NCBI GenBank assembly: GCA_946612115.1 | Contig: CAMOEI010000011.1 | Location: forward strand, 1-32,755 | Direction of reading: 5' to 3' | Length of the DNA stretch: 32,755 nt | From: an uncultured Caryophanales bacterium | Lineage (GTDB): Bacteria; Bacillota_I; Bacilli_A; RFN20; CAG-826 | Part shown: positions 23,702-32,736 of the stretch, in pieces | Position numbering within the stretch: the stretch's first letter is position 1 | Layout: every line of letters starts with the position of its first letter | Notes under the pieces: generated by a model | The model's input: only the letters and a program-made list of their open reading frames with translations | Database searches by the model: none | What the model was told of the DNA's origin: nothing | Translations under genes and position numbers: made by a program

Positions 23702-26668
23702 CTACCCTGCTGTATATGAGTAATTTTGTAATTCCGTCATCGTGTTATTTATATAATGCGTATGTGGTGTACGCCGTGAATACGTCAGTAAGTTAATGAT
23801 AAACGCCGGAGAATTGTTAAATTGTATTCTCGCGTATTTCTTATCACCTATGGTGATCACATCAGTGGTAATTAATCCAGATGTGGTGTTGAAATAGGCT
23901 CTATATGAGAATAATGCTTTGCTTAATCCGGCTGGGAAGTTTGCTAATGTTGGGGCTTCTAGTAAGAAGTCGACATCATTAATCGCATCATCTAAAGAAA
24001 TGATATCTTTAGAACCGATAGTACCTTCGGTTTGTCCTTGAACCGCTAAGAAGAAGATGTTGGCGGTTCCATTAGTGCCACCAATAACATAGTCTCCTTG
24101 AGGAAGAGTGAAAATGTGTCCATATAACGCAGTGTTATCACTCATATTTCCAGCGTAAGGAAGAACTTGAGTAGAAGTCGCACCACTTGCAACATCATAG
24201 GTAAAGTATCTATGGCTATCAGTGCCACTAACGTTAGCGGATTTCATCGTAAATCTTGGAGATACCTCTCCCTCTAAATGCATTGGATCATATTCATAAA
24301 TTGTAATGTCGTCGTTATTACCAACAACTGAGACGTTAGCACCATTTTCATTTTCAATTCTAAAGACAATCGAGTTAGCAGGATAATAACGTGTTTCACC
24401 AGTCTTCGCATCGATAAAAGCTGATTTTGCTCCAGGCTTTTTAACAGGCATATAGGAAGATAAAGATGAAAGAGTTTCATTTTCTGAAGAACGGAACATG
24501 AAACCAAATCTTTGAGATCCAGGAGTAACTGGTTTACCGTATTGATCAATAAGTTTAGAACTCAAGTAGTTAGAGAGGAAATCACTATCGGTGTTATACA
24601 TGTAGTTATTGCCGTGTGATTTTTCCATATCTTCTAGATTTAATTCAAAAACATAGTTTAAGTCTCTAGAGAATGGATAATTAAAGCTCATGAGGTCTGA
24701 ATAAGATGGTAAAGTATTCGCGCGATAAGGTTGATAATCTCCACCCCATTTAGCGCCATTAAATGAATGGTCTAGTTCAGCAGTAGAGAAATAAACTTTT
24801 TTCTTTTCTGAAGAAGTAACAATTCTACTTTCGCCGAGGTTATTAACCATATATTGGCCATAAGGTCCTTCTTTGGCTTCTTCATTATATGAAGTAACAA
24901 TTTTAAAGACACCAAGTCCTCTATCGATTCCATCTCCGTCATCAATAACTTTATTCCATAAGAAATCTACAGAGTTAAATTGAATTGGAATGGTACTTGG
25001 AACTGTGTAATTATGCCAAACTGAATCGGTAGACTGATACATACTGGTATCACCCGTAGAGGTGATGAATTCATATTCTTCTTTTTTACCATCGTAATAA
25101 CGTAAATAGTCAATGAATTTATCAATCGTTTCTTCGTTAACAAACTCCTTATATGAAATATAGTTAACCGCTTTAGTTTCTCCATATGGAGTTCTTTGTC
25201 CGGCTTTAACCACAGTTGACGTAGTCATATTGCTACGAATCATGCTGTAGATTTTAGAGAAGTTCATAACACCGATATCACCGTTAACCACTAATCCATA
25301 ATCTGGATCTAATTCATTAGCGACATTTTCACCAATTTCTCCAACTAAACAAGTTTGAGTTTCCGCGACAATTGGGTGGAAACCAGTTTCGTTAAATTGA
25401 AGCTTGCCGTTAAAGACATAGCAGTGTTTTAAGTTTCCATCAACGTGACCAGCGACTAAACCAACGTTATTGCCGTGGTGATAGCCTGTAACTTTATCGT
25501 CTTCAACACCTTGATCGATATAATCACAGAAAATCGACACGCTATAATTTCTATCTTCATAAGTACTTTGATTAGAATAAAATTCTAAAGAATAAGATTG
25601 AATGACTCTAGAGAATGTATATCCATCAACTTGAACAGAGGCAACTAGATAAATCTTGGAATTAACCTGAGAATCTTTTCCAGCGTTAAATGAGATGGAA
25701 TCATGTAATGGGGTTAAATCCATATATAAATCATTTTCACTACTTCCTTCCATAACTGAAGTATCAGTTACTTGTTTAAGAAGCGGAGAAGATGATATTA
25801 ATTTATAAGTAAATCTATCTCCTTCAACACTTGGGAAAGTTGCTTTGAAATAACCGTTATAGTGCATTGTTCCACTTACTAGGTGTTGCTCTTCATTAAT
25901 GCCTGGTAAATATGTACCGCTAGCACCATTGAGTTTCTTCAAAGGTTTTTCATCATAATCATGAGCGAGATAGTCGTAATCAAAGAATGATAAAGATGTA
26001 TCAGTGGCTAAATAAGACGCACTATGGAAAATATCATCGATATCTTCAGAGAATAACTTATTATCTGGAGAGGAAGAATTATTGTTATATCCTTGAGAAA
26101 CAACTTTAAGATTGTCAAAGACAATATTGTCTAATCTTCCTTGGTGAGCGATATAACCAAAAACACCGACATCTTCAGGATTACCATAAATGGTAAGGTT
26201 TTTAACTGGTAAACCTTGTCCATTAAATTCACTAACGAAAGGAACTCCTTCTCCTCCGATAGTCATAATTTTAGTTTGAGTGGAGAAAGCACCCATATCT
26301 AAATAATCAGTGTAAATAGGTTCGCCTTCTTCATAATGGTCAATACATCTAATGACTTCTTGACCTTCGATTTCGAATTTATGTCCAATTTGGAAATAAG
26401 TTTTCTCAGGGAAAATACCTAAGTTTTGTAATCTAGATAAGTTATATAAATGAATTGGTTGAACGATTTCATACGGATCAGAAGCAGTTCCATCTCCGGC
26501 AAAGAAATAATTTCTTAAACCAATATTACCATCGAGATAATGGTCTTCTTCTGTATTAATATTTGGTCCTAAAAACCATGATAAAGAGAACGCTCCTACG
26601 GAGAGGATGGTAATCCCCATAAGAACACTTGAAGCGATTAGAGCACGAACAGCGTTTTTCTTTTTCAT
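23702..26668 (-). CDS. Large SipW-signal surface protein with beta-helix-like N-terminal region
   Basis: The 988-residue protein has a hydrophobic signal ending in SLSWFLGP (about 28-35), the SipW pattern. The region after it (GDGTASDPYEI, LYNLSRLQNL, KNLTIYG, VGVFGYI, LDNIVFDNLKV) resembles GLUG-type right-handed beta-helix surface proteins. The rest is not recognised. AGGAGG precedes the ATG, which is 2 bases after the stop of the previous gene. It is probably a large adhesin or matrix protein processed by the signal peptidase encoded in the other operon, because no second peptidase gene is seen here. Confidence 0.82.
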   Translation of the reverse strand: MKKKNAVRALIASSVLMGITILSVGAFSLSWFLGPNINTEEDHYLDGNIGLRNYFFAGDGTASDPYEIVQPIHLYNLSRLQNLGIFPEKTYFQIGHKFEIEGQEVIRCIDHYEEGEPIYTDYLDMGAFSTQTKIMTIGGEGVPFVSEFNGQGLPVKNLTIYGNPEDVGVFGYIAHQGRLDNIVFDNLKVVSQGYNNNSSSPDNKLFSEDIDDIFHSASYLATDTSLSFFDYDYLAHDYDEKPLKKLNGASGTYLPGINEEQHLVSGTMHYNGYFKATFPSVEGDRFTYKLISSSPLLKQVTDTSVMEGSSENDLYMDLTPLHDSISFNAGKDSQVNSKIYLVASVQVDGYTFSRVIQSYSLEFYSNQSTYEDRNYSVSIFCDYIDQGVEDDKVTGYHHGNNVGLVAGHVDGNLKHCYVFNGKLQFNETGFHPIVAETQTCLVGEIGENVANELDPDYGLVVNGDIGVMNFSKIYSMIRSNMTTSTVVKAGQRTPYGETKAVNYISYKEFVNEETIDKFIDYLRYYDGKKEEYEFITSTGDTSMYQSTDSVWHNYTVPSTIPIQFNSVDFLWNKVIDDGDGIDRGLGVFKIVTSYNEEAKEGPYGQYMVNNLGESRIVTSSEKKKVYFSTAELDHSFNGAKWGGDYQPYRANTLPSYSDLMSFNYPFSRDLNYVFELNLEDMEKSHGNNYMYNTDSDFLSNYLSSKLIDQYGKPVTPGSQRFGFMFRSSENETLSSLSSYMPVKKPGAKSAFIDAKTGETRYYPANSIVFRIENENGANVSVVGNNDDITIYEYDPMHLEGEVSPRFTMKSANVSGTDSHRYFTYDVASGATSTQVLPYAGNMSDNTALYGHIFTLPQGDYVIGGTNGTANIFFLAVQGQTEGTIGSKDIISLDDAINDVDFLLEAPTLANFPAGLSKALFSYRAYFNTTSGLITTDVITIGDKKYARIQFNNSPAFIINLLTYSRRTPHTHYINNTMTELQNYSYTAG

Positions 26669-26670
26669 CT

Positions 26671-27606
26671 CTATTCGCCCTCCTCATCTTTAAAGAAGAA
26701 GAACTTAAAAGCAAAATCACAGACTGCTTTAATGTTTCTTTGATAAATAATCGTGGATGTGTACTCTAGTTGTTCCGGAGAATAATTCACATTCACATAG
26801 ATTGTTAATAAATTAACACCTGCTGTTTCATCATAAACAAAGGAAGTGTGTTTATCTCCCACTAGAGATTTTTCAGTATCACTGTCACTATAAAAATTAA
26901 CGTGGCTAGTTTCCAAACTAGATAAATACGCAATCTTGTAGTAGGTCTCTTCATCTTCGCTCATAGACTCTGATTTATCAATGTAATCTGGGTAATAAAG
27001 TTTTGTGTCATCTCCATCGATAAACTTTGGGTTAGAATCAGAAAGATCGCTATCAAAATAGATATCAAAATCAGCGCATTCACTGATGAAAATATCGTGT
27101 TCACCTTTAATCGCGTCGATGAGTTTACTAACAGAAGCGTTTAAAACAACATTCTCTAATTCAGGAGAAGAGATGACAAATTTATAAATTGAATTACAGT
27201 TTAATCTCTTAAGTCCACCACCATAAATTAATAAAGTGACTGGGTCATAAGTATTCATAGCTTCCACTGGATGCCATGTCCCATCATCATAACCAAAAGA
27301 AGATTCTTCTCTGTTGTAGCCATATTTATTAACATCACCATTTTGAGGATTTAAATAATCGATAACTGTAAAAACATTTTCACCATCATCATAGACGGTT
27401 GTCTGGTAGTCAAATTTGATGAGGTCGATTGAATATAAATCACAAGAACCAAGATTGACCACAGCAAATTCGGTGGTATCTGAAACTTGCTTCATTGACA
27501 ATGTGAACCAAGAATACGCTCCACCTATGACTGCTAATAACGAAAAAATTGCTACCGAAGAAGCAGCAATGATTTTTAAATTTTTCTTCCCAATCTTTTT
27601 CATCAT
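26671..27606 (-). CDS. SipW-signal surface protein, first gene of second riboswitch operon
   Basis: The 311-residue protein has a signal ending in YSWFTLS (about 31-37), matching the SipW type, and an acidic, beta-rich mature part including VNVNYSPEQLEYTS. The C-terminal EGWD-like motif of the other set is not seen, so it forms a different branch. Two consecutive ATG codons (27606 and 27603) are possible starts. No Shine-Dalgarno site precedes either, and the aptamer of riboswitch 2 ends only 15 bases upstream. The upstream reading frame stays open through the aptamer but offers no ATG, GTG or TTG. It is probably a fibre or anchor subunit. Confidence 0.8.
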   Translation of the reverse strand: MMKKIGKKNLKIIAASSVAIFSLLAVIGGAYSWFTLSMKQVSDTTEFAVVNLGSCDLYSIDLIKFDYQTTVYDDGENVFTVIDYLNPQNGDVNKYGYNREESSFGYDDGTWHPVEAMNTYDPVTLLIYGGGLKRLNCNSIYKFVISSPELENVVLNASVSKLIDAIKGEHDIFISECADFDIYFDSDLSDSNPKFIDGDDTKLYYPDYIDKSESMSEDEETYYKIAYLSSLETSHVNFYSDSDTEKSLVGDKHTSFVYDETAGVNLLTIYVNVNYSPEQLEYTSTIIYQRNIKAVCDFAFKFFFFKDEEGE

Positions 27607-27617
27607 GCTGTCTATAA

Positions 27618-27687
27618 TCTTGGCAACTGACGATCCCGATGGGACTCTGAAGTTTTGCGTCGCTGGATTACTCCAGGTTTGCTTTTT
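27618..27687 (-). promoter_or_regulatory. Cyclic di-GMP-I (GEMM) riboswitch 2
   Basis: The minus strand shows GCAAACC (27676-27682), then CTGGA/TCCAG closed by a GTAA tetraloop, the conserved GACGCAAAAC, a TCCC/GGGA hairpin and GTCAGTTGCC. GCAA at 27679-27682 pairs with TTGC at 27623-27626 as P1. The order matches riboswitch 1 and the GEMM-I family. No terminator hairpin or Shine-Dalgarno site lies between the aptamer and the start codon 15 bases away, so the mechanism and direction of control cannot be read from the sequence. It probably acts on translation start or RNA stability. Confidence 0.87.
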
Positions 27688-27696
27688 ACTAGTTAA

Positions 27697-27725
27697 ATTT
27701 TATTTAACCGACAAAGTCATGTCAA
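27697..27725 (-). promoter_or_regulatory. Strong sigma-A promoter of second riboswitch operon
   Basis: Perfect TTGACA (27720-27725), a 17-base spacer and TAAAAT (27697-27702) on the minus strand. Transcription would begin near 27690, at the edge of the aptamer. Confidence 0.85.
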
Positions 27726-27846
27726 TATTTTTCTAGAAAAATAGATATAGGCAACTATATATACATCGATACAGCCAATAATTATTTTTTGACTAAAAAT
27801 ATATATTCATCAATGAGAATAATTTACAAAGTAAAAGATTTTCATC

Positions 27847-27869
27847 AAAAAAACCGCATTTTTGCGGTT
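27847..27869 (-). terminator. Terminator of the 7TM-PAS-GGDEF gene
   Basis: AACCGCA/TGCGGTT hairpin (27852-27869) followed on the minus strand by a run of seven T. T-rich sequence also follows on the plus strand. The 120 bases between it and the next promoter are AT-rich with no feature I can support. Confidence 0.88.
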
Positions 27870-27884
27870 ATTTTTGTTATTTCA

Positions 27885-29384
27885 TCATCGTGATTCAAAC
27901 AACGTAAATCCACGTTTCCCAGAGAACTTAGTTTGGTATAAAGCGTGGTCAGCGTTATTTAATAATTCTTCACTATTTTCAGCGCCTTCTCCAAACGCTC
28001 CACCTGCAGAAATTGTTGGAGTTGGTAATCCGTTATCTTCCCCAGCAAGTTCATCATTAATGTCCTTAATTCTTTTACTAACCTCGTCGACAATGTTCTT
28101 ATCAACGTTATGTAAAACAATCGCAAATTCATCTCCACCTATACGGCATAATTCATCTTCTTCTCTAAAATGTTTTTTCACCACATTAGCGACTTCAACG
28201 AGAACCTTATCTCCAACATCATGTCCGTGGACATCATTAGTTTGTTTAAAACTATCTAAATCAAACAAAACCAAAAAGCATTTTGATAAATCAACATTGT
28301 TCATGATGTGATTATAGCCCGCTCTATTTTTGACTCCAGTTAATGGGTCATGAGTCGCGTTATATGCTTCCCTTTGAAGATTCTTTTGTTCGGCGGTTAC
28401 ATCTCTAATACTTAAGAAGGAACCAACTGAATGACCACGATCATCAAATACTTCGTGTCTTTCAATTTCGTAGCTTTCGTAATTGCTGCCTTTTCCCATT
28501 TCAAATGTCTTTTTCCATTCCTTGCCTTCATTTTTGTCAAAGTCAGGGAATTTCTCTAATATTAGAGAAGGTACTTGTTCATATTGTCTTTGTTCAATGC
28601 CAAAGAATTGAGCGGCTTGAGAATTAATCCAAATACATCTTTTAGATCTATCAAAAAAGCATAAAGACTCAGGCATCTTAGATGCAAGAGCAGCGAGTAA
28701 TCTATCTAATAATCGGAGAGGTCGATAATAAAGTGTAAAGAAGAAGACTAATAATCCAAACACTCCAAAGCCAATCATTGAACGATCCACTGGAGTTCTG
28801 GTGAAAATATAAATCGATTCCCAAATAATAATCGCAATCATGACAATGAGAATGATGAGATATTTTTCAGCGTAGACTCTCGGGGTAATAATTGTCTTAT
28901 AGACAAATAAGATGACAATTAATCCAATAATCGCGTAGTCAAGAACACGGTGGAATGTCTGACCGAAGAAAGGAATAATGCGGTAGAAATCAGAATCATA
29001 CTCTCTAATCATTTCGATAGCGAATGCATTGCCAAAATGGATGTTAACCATGATTTGAATAACATCCACTAATAAAATAGTTAAAAGAGCTATATCAATG
29101 ACTCTTACATGCTTCCATTCAAAGCCACAATATTTATAGGTAAATCGAGCCATTCCGTAGACAACTAAATCCATGCCAACAAAGTAGATGTAAAAGCCTA
29201 CAGTTGAAAGCATTAAAACATCAGAAGCAATAATGAAAAGGTTTCCAATAACAGGTGGAATTAAACACGCTAAAAAGAATGCAACAGCCCGGCTGTTTTC
29301 TCTTTTTGATTTTCTAGCAACAATGATACAAGTAATTAATGCTAGAACGATTAACGCAAATGTTATTGAAAAGAATATTCTCAT
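27885..29384 (-). CDS. 7TM-PAS-GGDEF diguanylate cyclase with inhibitory site
   Basis: This 499-residue protein has an N-terminal seven-helix membrane region (about 3-220, of the histidine-kinase 7TM type), a PAS domain (about 230-335) and a GGDEF domain (340-495). The motif is intact (CRIGGDEF, 416-420), as are the DPLTGVKNR and DLDSFKQTND segments. RxxD is present at R407-D410, exactly five residues before GGDEF, so product inhibition is expected. It should make c-di-GMP in response to an unknown membrane or PAS signal. No Shine-Dalgarno site is seen. A TATAAT box ends 10 bases before ATG, which suggests a leaderless mRNA. It is adjacent to, but separately transcribed from, the riboswitch operon. 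Confidence 0.93.
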   Translation of the reverse strand: MRIFFSITFALIVLALITCIIVARKSKRENSRAVAFFLACLIPPVIGNLFIIASDVLMLSTVGFYIYFVGMDLVVYGMARFTYKYCGFEWKHVRVIDIALLTILLVDVIQIMVNIHFGNAFAIEMIREYDSDFYRIIPFFGQTFHRVLDYAIIGLIVILFVYKTIITPRVYAEKYLIILIVMIAIIIWESIYIFTRTPVDRSMIGFGVFGLLVFFFTLYYRPLRLLDRLLAALASKMPESLCFFDRSKRCIWINSQAAQFFGIEQRQYEQVPSLILEKFPDFDKNEGKEWKKTFEMGKGSNYESYEIERHEVFDDRGHSVGSFLSIRDVTAEQKNLQREAYNATHDPLTGVKNRAGYNHIMNNVDLSKCFLVLFDLDSFKQTNDVHGHDVGDKVLVEVANVVKKHFREEDELCRIGGDEFAIVLHNVDKNIVDEVSKRIKDINDELAGEDNGLPTPTISAGGAFGEGAENSEELLNNADHALYQTKFSGKRGFTLFESR

Positions 29385-29394
29385 ATTTATATCT

Positions 29395-29423
29395 ATTATA
29401 TGAAAATATCATATAAAAGTTAA
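29395..29423 (-). promoter_or_regulatory. Promoter giving a probably leaderless transcript
   Basis: TTAACT (29418-29423), a 17-base spacer and a perfect TATAAT (29395-29400) on the minus strand. The expected start is 2-3 bases before the ATG of the diguanylate cyclase gene, leaving no room for a ribosome-binding site. Confidence 0.6.
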
Positions 29424-29518
29424 CAATATTTAAATCATTCTAGACTGGTGCAAGAAAAAAATTAAAATTTTGATATCACATTAAATAAGAAAAGTTCGAT
29501 AATATCGTTTGGTTTTTT

Positions 29519-30802
29519 ATGATTCCTACAATTGTTATTGCCTCCGCAACATTCGTATTAATAACTCTATCCATATTGTTCTTTCCAAATATTAAAATTG
29601 GAAAAATCAAGATTGGAACATATTGGGTTATAGCATTAATTGGTGCAATTATCTTGTTGGCGTTTTCTTTAGCACCTATAAAGGATGTTGGAAAGCAATT
29701 AGTTAGTTCATCATCAATCAATCCTTTAAAGATTTTAGTCTTGTTCTTTTCAATGACTTTAATATCAATATTTTTGGATGAGATGGGACTATTTCGTCAT
29801 CTAGCTAATTTAGCAAGTAAGAAAGCAAAAGGAAATCAATACGCATTGTTCCTAATTCTTTTCGGATTAATATCAATTCTTACTATTTTTACATCAAACG
29901 ACATAGTCATTTTGACATTCACTCCATTTATTTGTTTCTTCTGTAAAAATTCAAAGATCAATCCTATACCTTATCTAGTTATGGAATTCGCCGCTGCAAA
30001 TACATGGTCATTAATGTTTGTAATTGGTAATCCAACGAATATTTATTTAGCCACATCTTTTGGAATAGATTTCATTTCATATGTTAAAGTAATGGCGGTT
30101 CCAACTTTATTTGCTGGCATTACTGAACTAGGAATTTTATTACTTTTATTCCATAAGAAACTTAAACTACAAATATCAATTAGTGAAGAAGAAACCAAGA
30201 TAGAAAATATGCCATTATTATTTATTGGAATCGCGCATCTTGCTATCTGTTTAGTGTTTTTAATTATCTCAAGCTACATCAATTTTGAGATGTGGCTAAT
30301 ATCCTTAATTGCTGCTGGATCACTACTACTTTTTTCAATTGGATTTGGACTATATTCAAAAGAAAATTGGAAGTATTTAACTGGTTCACTAAAAAGACTT
30401 CCTTATCAACTTATTCCATTTTTTATTTCAATGTTTGTAATCGTTGTTGCGTTTAATTATCAAGGAATTTCCAGTCAAATCGCCCAATTTTTCGGCAATT
30501 CTCATTCAATTTGGATTTATGGATATACTTCTTTTATTGCAAGTAATCTAATCAACAATATCCCAATGAGTATTTTGTATTCTAATATTTGTAACAATTA
30601 TCAAGCGGTCTACGCTTCAATTGTTGGAAGTAATATCGGAGCCTTCCTTACTCCTATTGGCGCTTTAGCGGGCATTATGTTTACATCTTTAGTGAATAAA
30701 TGCGAAGTTAAGTTTACATTCTTAGATTTTATTAAGTATGGAACTATAATTTCTTTGCCAGTAATTACAGTTACATTATTAACCTTAAATTTATTCATTT
30801 AG
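29519..30802 (+). CDS. ArsB/SLC13-like membrane ion transporter
   Basis: This 427-residue polytopic protein has about ten to eleven membrane helices. Family-type features are LDEMGLFRHLA near residue 87, TSNDIVILTFTPFI, GNPTNIYLA, SNLINNIPMS and GSNIGAFLTPIGALAGIM. These are the paired asparagine/proline-rich segments of the ArsB/NhaD/SLC13 ion transporter group. The substrate cannot be told; arsenite, a carboxylate or sodium are possible. No arsR or arsC gene is nearby. It is the only plus-strand gene and its mRNA start is unclear: a GATAAT box (29498-29503) lies 15 bases before ATG with no Shine-Dalgarno site. It appears unrelated to the surface programme. Confidence 0.85.
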   Translation: MIPTIVIASATFVLITLSILFFPNIKIGKIKIGTYWVIALIGAIILLAFSLAPIKDVGKQLVSSSSINPLKILVLFFSMTLISIFLDEMGLFRHLANLASKKAKGNQYALFLILFGLISILTIFTSNDIVILTFTPFICFFCKNSKINPIPYLVMEFAAANTWSLMFVIGNPTNIYLATSFGIDFISYVKVMAVPTLFAGITELGILLLLFHKKLKLQISISEEETKIENMPLLFIGIAHLAICLVFLIISSYINFEMWLISLIAAGSLLLFSIGFGLYSKENWKYLTGSLKRLPYQLIPFFISMFVIVVAFNYQGISSQIAQFFGNSHSIWIYGYTSFIASNLINNIPMSILYSNICNNYQAVYASIVGSNIGAFLTPIGALAGIMFTSLVNKCEVKFTFLDFIKYGTIISLPVITVTLLTLNLFI

Positions 30803-30813
30803 CATATGAAAAT

Positions 30814-30832
30814 AGAGCTTGCAGGCTCTTTT
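30814..30832. terminator. Bidirectional terminator between convergent genes
   Basis: AGAGCT (30814-30819), loop TGCA, GGCTCT (30824-30829), then TTTT on the plus strand and ATTTTC on the minus strand. It lies between the transporter gene and the convergent HD-GYP gene, and nearly touches the latter's stop codon. Confidence 0.7.
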
Positions 30833-32531
30833 AATTTCCATTTTCTAAATAATATTTTTCAAATCTTTCTTTTGCTTTTAAATAGAACGGCTCAAGAGAT
30901 TTATCAAAGTGTTTTCCCATTCCCTCAATAATAATTCTATTGGCCTCTTCAAAGCTCATTTTCTCTTTATAGACACGTTTGCTCACTAAAGCATCGTAAA
31001 CATCCACAATTGCCATAATACGTGCTTCAAAAGGAATATCGTTTCCCTTCAAATGAGCAGGATATCCACTACCGTCCCATCTTTCGTGGTGATAATTAGC
31101 AACGTTGATTGCTAGGTTCATAAACTTAACATCGTCCGTTCCTTCTAAAACTTTCTTGATAATACGCGCTCCTTCTGCAGCGTGTGTTTTCATTATTTCA
31201 AACTCTTCGTCAGTAAACTTTCCAGGTTTTCTTAAAATAGCGTCATCAATAGCGATCTTCCCTAGGTCGTGCATAGGAGCAGCCCTAACTATGTTAGAAC
31301 AAAACTCTTCACTTAAACCTGGATAATTCTCTTCTTTCATAACATCGATAAGAATCTTCATGCACTCACTGGTACGTTTAATATGACCACCGGTGGAATT
31401 ATCTCGACCTTCAATCATCGTCGCCATACCAAGAACAAATTTGTTTTGGATTTCTTGAATATTTTTAGTCTTTTCTTTGACTTGCTTTTCTAACTCAGAA
31501 TTATAATTCTGAATAAGTTTGATATATTCTTGGTTTTTTGTATCATCTCTAATAAGAATTTGATATCCATGATAAAACCTAGAAATATTAAGTTGATTGA
31601 GATGGAAAAGATAGGTCTTTTTATCTAGTTTTAAATAAAATCTATTGTTATCAGGATTCTTTTTATATTCGTCGATATAGTTAAGAATATATGTTTTAGC
31701 GATATCAAAATTACCCACCGAACGATCTACTTTGTAGTTAGATATTTCTGGAATCATTTCTTTTGCGGTTAAATTACTTCCAAGATATCTACTTCTACTA
31801 TCAAAGGAAATGAATCCAGTATCGCCTTTTTCCACTAAAGAATCAGTTACTGAATCACTCGCATCATATAATCTTAATCTAGACGCAATGATTATAAATA
31901 TAATCATGCCTATGTTATATGTCGCTGGTAAGATTTCAAATTTATTGGTGATTAATCTACTTCCAAAAAATCCAAATACTGCAATTGTTAAAGATAGAAT
32001 AACCATGAACAGAATTCTTGCTGGTATTTGATGTTTCTTAATAACGCTTATAACTATTACCGCAATAGTGGCTAAATAGAATAAACCCACCATCACATAG
32101 AAAATCGTATGCATGAAGCCATAATGCTTATCGGTGATATACGAGGCTCCTCCAAAACTAGAAAGAGTAGGAATTCCTATATAGAAAATATCAAGGTGTC
32201 CAATTGTTAACGCAGTACAAAAAACCGCAGTAGAAACAAATAAGATCAACATTCTCATCCATGGTTTTAAATTCACTCCACAAATTTTGAAGATTAAAAA
32301 CATCGTAGAAGGTAATAAAAAACATCCACCTATATAAGTAAGTTTTAGTCCCGCTAAAGCTTCTAATATATTTGTCGAATGTCCTAAAATAACGAATCCC
32401 AGATTAATAACCGGCACTAAAATGGCCATGATGGTCATATTTACATCAAAGTGTTTATGAAATATAAAGGCGTAGACTAAAGCCATCACCAAAGAGATGA
32501 TTAGCATCGCGTAATAAAATCCTAAAACCAT
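30831..32531 (-). CDS. 7TM-type membrane HD-GYP c-di-GMP phosphodiesterase
   Basis: This 566-residue protein has seven membrane helices (about 5-218), a PAS-like region (230-330), a short coiled coil (335-365) and a full HD-GYP domain (365-560). The motif residues are complete: H383 in GGHIKR, HD at 421-422 in MHDLGKIAI, H450 in KTHAAEG and HHERWDGSGYP at 481-491. It should degrade c-di-GMP to pGpG or GMP. No Shine-Dalgarno site precedes ATG. A TAATAT box lies about 10 bases upstream, so the mRNA may be leaderless. The N-terminal architecture parallels that of the GGDEF protein at 27885-29384, so the two may sense related signals with opposite output (inference). Confidence 0.93.
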   Translation of the reverse strand: MVLGFYYAMLIISLVMALVYAFIFHKHFDVNMTIMAILVPVINLGFVILGHSTNILEALAGLKLTYIGGCFLLPSTMFLIFKICGVNLKPWMRMLILFVSTAVFCTALTIGHLDIFYIGIPTLSSFGGASYITDKHYGFMHTIFYVMVGLFYLATIAVIVISVIKKHQIPARILFMVILSLTIAVFGFFGSRLITNKFEILPATYNIGMIIFIIIASRLRLYDASDSVTDSLVEKGDTGFISFDSRSRYLGSNLTAKEMIPEISNYKVDRSVGNFDIAKTYILNYIDEYKKNPDNNRFYLKLDKKTYLFHLNQLNISRFYHGYQILIRDDTKNQEYIKLIQNYNSELEKQVKEKTKNIQEIQNKFVLGMATMIEGRDNSTGGHIKRTSECMKILIDVMKEENYPGLSEEFCSNIVRAAPMHDLGKIAIDDAILRKPGKFTDEEFEIMKTHAAEGARIIKKVLEGTDDVKFMNLAINVANYHHERWDGSGYPAHLKGNDIPFEARIMAIVDVYDALVSKRVYKEKMSFEEANRIIIEGMGKHFDKSLEPFYLKAKERFEKYYLENGN

Positions 32532-32565
32532 ACAATTAATATATTACTACTGAAATATTTAGATT

Positions 32566-32585
32566 AAAGAAAAAGCGCAACGCTT
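32566..32585 (-). terminator. Weak terminator-like hairpin upstream of HD-GYP gene
   Basis: The minus strand reads AAGCG, loop TTG, CGCTT, then TTTCTTT. The five-base stem is short. It could end transcription of a minus-strand gene lying to the right of the window. Confidence 0.4.
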
Positions 32586-32712
32586 AATTCTCTTTAGATT
32601 ATTTTTTCTTTTTGCACATTGAAGAATATAAATCCAAAGTTGAAAAATTGGTTTTAATCCAAATCTTTTTCTATGATTACGAATTAATAAACAATGTTAA
32701 ACAAATAAATAT

Positions 32713-32736
32713 CCACCGGACAATCCGGTGGTTTTT
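32713..32736 (+). terminator. Strong hairpin with plus-strand T-run near the right edge
   Basis: A perfect 8-bp stem (CCACCGGA/TCCGGTGG, loop CAA) is followed by TTTTT on the plus strand. No plus-strand gene is seen between 30802 and here. It may belong to a minus-strand gene beyond the window or end an unrecognised plus-strand small RNA within 32532-32712. That AT-rich stretch shows no coding region I can support. Confidence 0.6.
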
